DNA from: a virus
Length of the DNA stretch: 35,691 nt
Reading direction: 5' to 3' (one strand)
IMG/VR virus record: IMGVR_UViG_3300022413_000025
Location: 1-35,691 of that record
Position 1 is the first letter of the stretch; every line of letters starts with the position of its first letter. The notes beneath the pieces are model-generated. The model worked only from the letters and a program-made list of their open reading frames with translations. It was not told the DNA's origin and made no database searches. The translations under genes and the position numbers were made by a program. Positions 6,504 to 11,768 of this stretch are shown here, piece by piece.

Positions 6504-7441
6504 GCGTTCATCTCCACGTCTTCGCCTACACATCTAGTGCTAACGGAATGCAACGTGTATTGTTGCTGCCCACGATATTCTTTTTCTGAAATGCGATACC
6601 ATATGGGTTGTCCTATCAAGTCTGTGTAGTCTTCAATACCATGCACCGACGCTGCATCCCACATTTTTGCAGAGAAGTTTCTATCCTTACTCGCTAGCGA
6701 GAACACCCACCATGTTTTTGACTCATCACGTGATTTCTTTTCCTCTACGCTTACCACTTGAGCTATTCCAAAATTTCCAACCACAAACATATACAAATCT
6801 ATTTCCTCTTCACTTGCGCCACTGTCTACAGGCTCCACCCTCGGCGCGTTCAAGACATATGTTTGTGTTGGAACGGCTTTCTGTAACGCTTGCGCTTCAT
6901 TGCCCTGTTCCGCTTGAGCAGGCTTTATATACGTGACTGAACTTGCCTCTATTTTTACTGGGATACCAACAGTATGATCTCTCTGGGAAGCAGTATTGCC
7001 ATCGTCATCTTCGCAAGGAATCGAAAGTAGCGATAATAAGCTGTATCTCCGGGCATAACTCACAGCTTTTCCGTATTCCTGGCTATCAAGTTTGCCCACA
7101 GGGAAATCCACCGAGGACGATAACCATTCCCCTGACTCATGCGTCAACAAGGTCGTCACCACTACACCTTTTTCCCCTGTCGCGATAGGTTGTAAGAAAG
7201 CAATCCCGTTATTATTCAATGCGTCCTTACACACTTCAATAACTTCGGCAAGGTCCGCATACTTGCTCTTAAGTAATGGGTTATTGGCTCCCTTGTGTGC
7301 GACACCCATTTGCGATTGTGCGGCAACAATGGCTTTAAATAGCTCAACCACTGTTTCTGAGAATTGCACATCACGAGGACCGGATCTTATGGCCCATTTC
7401 AGCGCCTCCTCTTCTGTATCAATAAATTCCTTACGGCTCAT
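6500..7441 (-). CDS. erf: ERF-family single-strand annealing recombinase
   Basis: A 313-residue protein. Residues about 25-155 match the ERF family: AIVAAQSQMGVAHKGANNP, KSKYADLAEVIEVC, then GEWLSSSVDFPVGKLDSQ and the signature GKAVSYARRYSLLSLLSI followed by acidic EDDDGN. ERF proteins anneal complementary single strands during phage recombination and genome circularisation. After a linker, residues about 215-300 form a second beta-rich domain resembling an OB fold (NFGIAQVVSVEEK, WWVFSLASKDRNFSAKMWD). AAGGAG lies 8 bases before the ATG, which overlaps the upstream stop as ATGA. No separate SSB gene was recognised in the window. Confidence 0.9.
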   Translation of the reverse strand: MSRKEFIDTEEEALKWAIRSGPRDVQFSETVVELFKAIVAAQSQMGVAHKGANNPLLKSKYADLAEVIEVCKDALNNNGIAFLQPIATGEKGVVVTTLLTHESGEWLSSSVDFPVGKLDSQEYGKAVSYARRYSLLSLLSIPCEDDDGNTASQRDHTVGIPVKIEASSVTYIKPAQAEQGNEAQALQKAVPTQTYVLNAPRVEPVDSGASEEEIDLYMFVVGNFGIAQVVSVEEKKSRDESKTWWVFSLASKDRNFSAKMWDAASVHGIEDYTDLIGQPIWYRISEKEYRGQQQYTLHSVSTRCVGEDVEMNA

Positions 7442-7719
7442 TGTTGGTTCTCCTTATGTAGTGAATATCCAAACCCAAATTTAATTAACTCTAGCGTCAC
7501 CGTGGGACAACCCCGCTCGATTAACCAACAAATCATGAATTCCCCATACTCTCTTGTCGGGGACGTAAATATACATTGGTTAGCCCAGAAACCCCATGCG
7601 TAGATTCGCTCTGCTTTTTCGCGTGTTGCTCTATCAGGTAATCCGTTACACCATTCATTGAATTCGCCCGCATGGGCCAGGGCGAGGTCTTGATATACCG
7701 CTCCCACAGCAACATCCAC
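7438..7719 (-). CDS. hypothetical protein, 93 aa, overlapping the membrane protein gene
   Basis: This frame ends in an ATGA overlap with the ERF gene. It contains protein-like sequence such as EFNEWCNGLPDRATREKAER and IYAWGFWANQCIFTSP. No ATG is well placed; GTG at 7719 has GAGGA 6 bases upstream and is the best start. It overlaps the gene at 7533-7838 in another frame for 187 bases. Either both are translated, or a frameshift joins them into one membrane-anchored protein. Function unknown. Confidence 0.55.
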   Translation of the reverse strand: MDVAVGAVYQDLALAHAGEFNEWCNGLPDRATREKAERIYAWGFWANQCIFTSPTREYGEFMICWLIERGCPTVTLELIKFGFGYSLHKENQQ

Positions 7720-7838
7720 TGTTCTTCCTCGGTAAGTTTTCGGTTCCCTTTGTCCTCCTTGGCTATCCTCCATACGTAAGCCCAAAGGATCATGAGAATG
7801 GCCGCCATCGCTACTAGAAAAATGAGTTGAATGTCCAT
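7533..7838 (-). CDS. single-span membrane protein
   Basis: A 101-residue protein with an N-terminal transmembrane helix (IQLIFLVAMAAILMILWAYV) and a charged cytoplasmic part (RIAKEDKGNRKLTEEEQW). GGGGAG precedes the ATG by about 10 bases. The last 60 residues overlap another open frame, and they are less protein-like than that frame, so the true product may be shorter or continue by frameshift. Function unknown. Confidence 0.55.
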   Translation of the reverse strand: MDIQLIFLVAMAAILMILWAYVWRIAKEDKGNRKLTEEEQWMLLWERYIKTSPWPMRANSMNGVTDYLIEQHAKKQSESTHGVSGLTNVYLRPRQESMGNS

Positions 7839-7857
7839 GACACATAGCTCCCCCTTG

Positions 7858-8067
7858 TTAGTCAGTGCTTACACGAACAGGGCCACGTTGTGCGCTGACG
7901 TATTCTGGTCCCAACAGACTGTTCTGATAGGCCCGTGTTAATAAATCTGCAATATCTAATGTTGCTCCCCCTGGGATTTCATAGGTGCTCGCCTGGTTCA
8001 TGCTCGGCTGCTTGCATCCCTTTGGAGAGAATCCGCTTCGTGTTTTAAACCGTGGAAAGTCGTTCAC
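7858..8067 (-). CDS. hypothetical protein, 69 aa
   Basis: Not recognised. GTG at 8067 is preceded by GGGGTGA four bases upstream. The protein has a basic N-terminal part (FPRFKTRSGFSPKG) and a motif with TLDIADLLTRAYQNSLLGPE. No membrane segment or Cys pair. It sits between two membrane protein genes in the early operon. Confidence 0.6.
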   Translation of the reverse strand: MNDFPRFKTRSGFSPKGCKQPSMNQASTYEIPGGATLDIADLLTRAYQNSLLGPEYVSAQRGPVRVSTD

Positions 8068-8070
8068 GTT

Positions 8071-8190
8071 TCACCCCATCAAATAATTCAATAAGCACCA
8101 TAGTGTTGCCAGGAAGATCGCCCAGGCACCCACCGCAAGCCCTAGCGCCACAAGAATGTTTCCTGTACGAATGTCTTTAGGCGTGATCAT
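8071..8190 (-). CDS. 39-aa membrane peptide
   Basis: A short open frame from ATG at 8190: MITPKDIRTGNILVALGLAV, continuing as a hydrophobic stretch to LLNYLMG. One long or two short membrane helices are predicted. It overlaps the zinc-ribbon gene upstream by 14 bases, and the GTG of the next gene lies three bases past its stop. Tight packing supports it being a real gene; function unknown. Confidence 0.6.
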   Translation of the reverse strand: MITPKDIRTGNILVALGLAVGAWAIFLATLWCLLNYLMG

Positions 8191-8425
8191 TGGACGATTC
8201 CTTTCTTTTGATCAATTGCGGGAAATAGTGACGATAACCATCAAGACTTAACCGAGCAGGTGAGTCCTCAGGCAATGCCTGATTAACAAGAATCACTGGG
8301 TCAATCCGATTTCCGCATATGATACAGAGCATTTGGATAACCTCCTCACCCTTCCCTTGCAAGTCGAACACCTCTGACTGAACAAGTAGCCCGTCGCATC
8401 GTGGGCAGTTAGATTTGGTTGTCAT
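8177..8425 (-). CDS. zinc-ribbon protein, 82 aa
   Basis: An 82-residue protein with NCPRCDG and LCIICGN, a two-knuckle zinc ribbon spanning residues 7-37, followed by a helical segment. GGGGGAGG about 9 bases upstream supports the ATG at 8425, which overlaps the stop of the ribbon-helix-helix gene as ATGA. Likely DNA or protein binding; exact role not known. Confidence 0.7.
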   Translation of the reverse strand: MTTKSNCPRCDGLLVQSEVFDLQGKGEEVIQMLCIICGNRIDPVILVNQALPEDSPARLSLDGYRHYFPQLIKRKESSNDHA

Positions 8426-8598
8426 GAATGTTGCCTCCCCCTTTTTTGGTTAAAGTGTTGAGCAATAATCTGTCTAATTTGTCTACTACGGCTGTGTCCA
8501 GACTCCCTAGCTACCTTATCAACCTTGGCGAGTTGCAAAGAGTTGAGACGTAAGGCGATCAAGGCGTCTTTTCTGTGTTGTGTGTGTTTACGTTTCAT
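8422..8598 (-). CDS. ribbon-helix-helix (CopG/Arc-type) regulator
   Basis: A 58-residue protein, first gene of the early operon. A basic arm (KRKHTQHRKD) leads into ALIALRLNSLQLAKVDKVAR and then SGHSRSRQIRQIIAQHF, the beta-strand, helix and SRS..IR..I pattern of ribbon-helix-helix repressors, which bind DNA as dimers. No ribosome binding site precedes the ATG, but a promoter with its -10 only 7 bases upstream would produce a leaderless mRNA. It probably controls its own promoter and perhaps other phage promoters; that is inferred from its position. The gene is shorter than a 60-residue cutoff and is easily missed. Confidence 0.82.
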   Translation of the reverse strand: MKRKHTQHRKDALIALRLNSLQLAKVDKVARESGHSRSRQIRQIIAQHFNQKRGRQHS

Positions 8599-8605
8599 AT
8601 TTAAA

Positions 8606-8634
8606 TGTATAACATTTTAAATTATAGTTGGCAA
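8606..8634 (-). promoter_or_regulatory. early promoter (leaderless transcript)
   Basis: Minus-strand TTGCCA (8629-8634), a 17-base spacer, then TATACA (8606-8611). The predicted transcription start is at or within a base or two of the ATG at 8598. The spacer and the region after the -10 each carry a TTTAAA core. Confidence 0.6.
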
Positions 8635-8665
8635 GGCTTTGAACAACTTTTTTTTCAATGCCTTG
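8632..8665. promoter_or_regulatory. inverted repeat overlapping the early promoter -35
   Basis: CAAGGCTTTGAA at 8632-8643 and TTCAATGCCTTG at 8654-8665 form a 12-base inverted repeat with one mismatch and a 10-base centre. Neither strand has a U-tract after the hairpin, so an operator is more likely than a terminator. The rest of 8599-8727 holds no convincing gene. Confidence 0.5.
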
Positions 8666-8727
8666 CTTGGGTGAGGTGCTTATGTGTGAAGTGAAGACAA
8701 CCGAGAGGAGGGAACCGACTGTGTGTA

Positions 8728-9165
8728 TTAGATTTCTGTTGCTCCGGTACTTGTGGTGCGTGACATGAGTTCGGTGAGTTCGACGGCCCGGGTACCTACC
8801 TGTAAATACCATCGGCTTTCTTTCATTTCTTTTGCCGCTAGCTCCCAATTGTTAAATTCTAGCGCCGTCCAAAACCGCACAAAATCCCGCAATCGTGGCC
8901 ATCCGAGGTTAAACCCCATGTTTACCACAACAAGACGCGCTGAATAGGGTAGCATTCTCCAAAAAGGTTTATGCCGATCAAGCTCCGTCATCACAAGGTA
9001 GATGTCATCTTCAAGAATATGCGCTGCTGCCTCAATCGAAATGGGGCAGTTCAAGTTGTGTCCATACCCTAGCGTAGGAACGCCTACAGCGTCCTTGTAT
9101 ATCTCTAATGATAACCCCTCATGACGTTTTAACATCGCCGTCAATGACGACATAAACTTATCCAT
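8728..9165 (-). CDS. endolysin, GH24 lysozyme (T4-type muramidase)
   Basis: A 145-residue muramidase that cuts peptidoglycan at lysis. RHEGLSLEIYKDAVGVPT contains the T4 lysozyme catalytic triad as Glu16, Asp25 and Thr31, followed by LGYGHNL. The C-terminal half shows VVVNMGFNLGWPRL and ESRWYLQVGTRAVEL, typical of the family. ATG at 9165 overlaps the previous stop and follows AAAGG by 9 bases; in-frame TTG and GTG codons lie just upstream. There is no signal peptide, so release should need a holin. Confidence 0.93.
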   Translation of the reverse strand: MDKFMSSLTAMLKRHEGLSLEIYKDAVGVPTLGYGHNLNCPISIEAAAHILEDDIYLVMTELDRHKPFWRMLPYSARLVVVNMGFNLGWPRLRDFVRFWTALEFNNWELAAKEMKESRWYLQVGTRAVELTELMSRTTSTGATEI

Positions 9166-9436
9166 TTCCACCAACCTTTGCTAATTGATTTTCATCGATA
9201 ACAGGCACGAAGCATTTCCCCTTAAAACTCCATGGCCCAGGGATAATGCCACTCAGGGATTGTGTATCGTTGCGTATTGAGTCAACAATTTCCCTTGCCC
9301 GTGTCGCGCAATCGTCTAAAGTGTAATAGTGAACGACTGGCCGATCAAAAAACTTCAGGCATGTTGGCCCCGTGTCATGATCGCCAACAAAGCCCGCGTT
9401 AATGGAACAAACGATAACTAACGCTACATAAAACAT
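9158..9436 (-). CDS. secreted or membrane-anchored small protein
   Basis: A 92-residue protein with an N-terminal hydrophobic segment (FYVALVIVCSINAGF) that could be a signal peptide. The mature part has Cys residues in PTCLKFF, DDCATRA and KGKCFVP. It follows the previous stop by two bases and overlaps the lysozyme start. A periplasmic role in lysis is possible from context only. Confidence 0.6.
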   Translation of the reverse strand: MFYVALVIVCSINAGFVGDHDTGPTCLKFFDRPVVHYYTLDDCATRAREIVDSIRNDTQSLSGIIPGPWSFKGKCFVPVIDENQLAKVGGNG

Positions 9437-9438
9437 CG

Positions 9439-9741
9439 TTATGGATGCAACGCCTCAGAGATGCGTTTTCGTAATTGGTTTACGGTGTCTCTTTTTTTGG
9501 GAAGTGGTTCCAGGTTTTTCTCTCGGATGCCCTGCAATCGTGGCCCCCAGTCGGTTAAGAATTTCACAGTGTACGGGGTATTCGGCCCAGGTTCAACGCC
9601 ATTGCCGAGCCGCTGGACTTTCACGACTGTACAGTGGTCGCCAGCCTCAATAAGATCACGGAGTTTTGCAGAGCTAAAGTCCACTTCCCCGCCCTTTTTT
9701 AACCGTAATACTTGTCCAACATGGTATTTAAGTTTGTTCAT
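9439..9741 (-). CDS. hypothetical protein, 100 aa
   Basis: ATG at 9741 is chosen for AAAGGG 5-6 bases upstream and for its ATGA overlap with the lipoprotein stop. The product is basic, with beta-strand patterns (YHVGQVLRLKKGG, DHCTVVKVQRLG, YTVKFLTDWG) that suggest a small SH3-like barrel. Family not recognised; it lies in the lysis region but has no membrane segment. Confidence 0.6.
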   Translation of the reverse strand: MNKLKYHVGQVLRLKKGGEVDFSSAKLRDLIEAGDHCTVVKVQRLGNGVEPGPNTPYTVKFLTDWGPRLQGIREKNLEPLPKKRDTVNQLRKRISEALHP

Positions 9742-9944
9742 AAGGCCCTTTCTACCGGGCAACTTTCGAGCTTGACTGGCCCTGTCCCAGTGATCGTCCC
9801 AAGGTTTACGCTAAACCATGCGGTATTGGGGGCCGTGATATTCAGGTTCCCCCCCTCAGCGATATCAAGCATGACGCATTTCTCTTTTAGTGAAGCGCAC
9901 CCGCTCAACACTACTAATAGAATTACGGCGCATGTTGTAAGCAT
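9738..9944 (-). CDS. small lipoprotein, outer-spanin candidate
   Basis: A 68-residue protein with a lipoprotein signal ending in VVLSGC, giving lipidation at Cys16; Ala at position +2 favours the outer membrane. The mature part is short and has two more Cys. It overlaps the end of the neighbouring single-span protein gene by 22 bases, the arrangement of Rz/Rz1-type spanin genes. It lacks the proline-rich character of classical Rz1, so the spanin call is inferred from context. Confidence 0.55.
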   Translation of the reverse strand: MLTTCAVILLVVLSGCASLKEKCVMLDIAEGGNLNITAPNTAWFSVNLGTITGTGPVKLESCPVERAL

Positions 9945-10291
9945 ATTTCCCGCTCCTCTCGTGTATTGGCCGTGTTAACGCATGTTCGTTGCTGATAAAA
10001 CACGCTGTCTTTAATGAGGTCTTGATTGACTTCAAGTTGTAACGCCTGCTTATCTAATCCGCCTTTCACTTGTATCCACATTTCATCAATCTGGTTCTCA
10101 ATCATCGAGCCAATGTCCTTAATAACTTCATGCTCTTGTTGATACACATTGTTAAAGTATCCACTGCGATCTAACCACAACACAGCAGTCGTGATGAACG
10201 GAAAGGCAAACGCAATAATCAGGACCGTGATAGCTACTTTCTGGTAACGCTCAATGAGCCATTGAAGGGTAGAAAATGTCTTGTCAACCAT
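9923..10291 (-). CDS. single-span membrane protein, inner-spanin candidate
   Basis: A 122-residue protein with one N-terminal membrane helix (VAITVLIIAFAFPFITTAVL, residues about 19-38), then a helical, charged external domain and a C-terminal Cys pair (TCVNTANTREEREICL). The topology fits an inner-membrane spanin pairing with the overlapping lipoprotein gene. The ATG overlaps the upstream stop as TGATG. The upstream gene product has the same layout and Cys spacing, so the two look like duplicates. Confidence 0.5.
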   Translation of the reverse strand: MVDKTFSTLQWLIERYQKVAITVLIIAFAFPFITTAVLWLDRSGYFNNVYQQEHEVIKDIGSMIENQIDEMWIQVKGGLDKQALQLEVNQDLIKDSVFYQQRTCVNTANTREEREICLQHAP

Positions 10292-10713
10292 CAGTGTGAG
10301 TCTCCTGGTACAGCAACATTATCGAATAGATGCATCTTGTCACAAATGTTATGTTTGATATTTTTGGCGTCATCCATGCAGGCTTTATACACAAAAAAGG
10401 CGAGCATCCGGTCCTTTTTTAGACTTTGATCATTGTGGTTGGTTATCGTGCGTAGGATTGTATTCTGCACTATCGCAATTTCTCCTTGAGCATCCGCCAC
10501 CGCCTCCGCGACAGAGGTTTGGCCTTGATGTTCGGCCCGCCTGTATGACATCTCTTCCATAATAGGAGTGACCCAGATTCCACGCGACTCCATATATAAT
10601 ACGACAGCCGCTAGCGGCCAAGCCGCCGCACCGACAATGATTAGCATTAACGTTGTATGCTTATACTCAGTTGTAAACCATTTAATCCCCTCAAGAATCA
10701 CACTTGTTCCCAT
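10291..10713 (-). CDS. single-span membrane protein, related to its neighbour
   Basis: A 140-residue protein with a membrane helix (TLMLIIVGAAAWPLAAVVLY), an external helical region (SVAEAVADAQGEIAIVQN) and a C-terminal Cys pair (ACMDDAKNIKHNIC) spaced almost as in the next gene. GGGAGGT is 4-5 bases before the ATG. It may be a holin-like or spanin-like protein; the call rests on topology and position. Confidence 0.5.
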   Translation of the reverse strand: MGTSVILEGIKWFTTEYKHTTLMLIIVGAAAWPLAAVVLYMESRGIWVTPIMEEMSYRRAEHQGQTSVAEAVADAQGEIAIVQNTILRTITNHNDQSLKKDRMLAFFVYKACMDDAKNIKHNICDKMHLFDNVAVPGDSH

Positions 10714-10750
10714 GCTACCTCCCTCTACACTTCCGCCCGTGGTTGTACTG

Positions 10751-10933
10751 CTAACCCTGCTTCATCTTAATGGCTTTATGTAAAGCGCCTACACCTGCAA
10801 TCACGCCTCCCGCCTCAATAAGTGGTTGGCCAATTTCCGTCATCCCGGCCACGTCTAACGCTGAGCCTATGCCTAAAATCACCAGACCAATAATCTGTTT
10901 GTACCCGTTAATGATATTTAATGGATCTCTCAT
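10751..10933 (-). CDS. holin-like small membrane protein
   Basis: A 60-residue protein with two hydrophobic segments (YKQIIGLVILGIGSAL and QPLIEAGGVIAGVGALHK) and a basic tail (KAIKMKQG). ATG at 10933 has a perfect AAGGAG 7 bases upstream. Size, charge and position upstream of the muramidase fit a small holin; a minor structural membrane protein cannot be excluded. Confidence 0.55.
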   Translation of the reverse strand: MRDPLNIINGYKQIIGLVILGIGSALDVAGMTEIGQPLIEAGGVIAGVGALHKAIKMKQG

Positions 10934-10997
10934 TTGGTATCTCCTTTGTAATAGCCACAATAATAGATAGAGCCAGTAAAGGCCCTGGGACTGTCAT
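10908..10997 (-). CDS. 29-aa hydrophobic peptide (candidate)
   Basis: ATG at 10997 overlaps the stop of the upstream virion-like gene as ATGA and follows GGTGGAGC. The peptide begins MTVPGPLLALSIIVAITKEI and overlaps the holin candidate by 26 bases; the holin ribosome binding site lies inside it. It may be a leader peptide for translational control of the holin, or chance. Confidence 0.35.
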   Translation of the reverse strand: MTVPGPLLALSIIVAITKEIPNERSIKYH

Positions 10998-11767
10998 GCT
11001 CCACCCGTCACCACAGGCGCGGGCACCGCTGCCGGAATCTCCACTGAGTCGGGGGATATGTAAATATTGATATCCGTTCCACGCAATGCCAGCCAGCAAA
11101 TTGGGCCAATATTTGTTGCATTACGTGCAGAGGGACCGCCACCGCTCGCCGTACCGAATACCTTTACCTCAACAACACTCCCATCCGCTGTTCCAAGAAT
11201 GTCGGCGTTCCATGTAAAGGTGACTTCTTGTGATGCATCTGTGACGTTAATTTCTGAACTTGTAGCTAACGCAGACCCGCCGCCATTCTCCCATACCTCA
11301 ATCCTGACAGTCGGGGTCCCTGTTTGGCCTGTGTCAAATTGACCAACCGTCACTTCAATTGCTTGCTCTCCCGTCCCATGCGTCGGTGCCTTTGATGGAG
11401 TCGGCATTGTCACATGACAGGACGTGTCTGTGGTGTTACTCGTGGCTGTCGCTGGATCTCCACTTTCCTGGAAATCGACGAGCGCTGCCGCTGGAGTAAA
11501 CCCTGCGCTGGCTGTTATGGCGTCAGGGAATAACGGTTCCTTGCGTTTCATCTGCCCCGTCATGATCTTATGGTTCGCGCCTTGAGTCTTGGCGTCAACT
11601 AAGTCCGCTAACTCGGCGTCTGTCTCACTCCCGGTAATCGTGACATTGTAAATAGAGCATCCCGTATCTGGCGTTTGTGCAGGGACCGAAGATTCCGCCG
11701 CATCAAAAAACCAAGTGGCACCAACTGCGCCATCGGCGTCGGCATATTCAAAGACATATTTTTTCAT
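10994..11767 (-). CDS. virion-like protein with beta-sandwich domain
   Basis: A 257-residue protein lying just after the tail tip gene. The first 75 residues (MKKYVFEYADADGAVGATWF) may form a cap. Residues about 130-225 have alternating strands (EVTVGQFDTGQTGTPTVRIE) typical of an immunoglobulin-like or jelly-roll beta sandwich. The last residues, SPDSVEIPAAVPAPVVTGG, match one unit of the 23-residue repeat that makes up the protein encoded at 22604-23827. A weak ribosome binding site and a start one base after the fibre stop suggest coupling. It probably decorates the tail tip. Confidence 0.65.
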   Translation of the reverse strand: MKKYVFEYADADGAVGATWFFDAAESSVPAQTPDTGCSIYNVTITGSETDAELADLVDAKTQGANHKIMTGQMKRKEPLFPDAITASAGFTPAAALVDFQESGDPATATSNTTDTSCHVTMPTPSKAPTHGTGEQAIEVTVGQFDTGQTGTPTVRIEVWENGGGSALATSSEINVTDASQEVTFTWNADILGTADGSVVEVKVFGTASGGGPSARNATNIGPICWLALRGTDINIYISPDSVEIPAAVPAPVVTGGA

Positions 11768-11768
11768 A

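Noticed and set aside
8632-8665. Inverted repeat as a rho-independent terminator after the lysozyme gene
   Set aside because: The stem is suitable but no T-tract follows it on either strand; the overlap with a -35 box favours an operator.
8682-8765. Short plus-strand open frame of about 27 codons divergent to the early operon
   Set aside because: No promoter and a poorly placed ribosome binding site; the product overlaps the lysozyme 3' end and has no recognisable feature.
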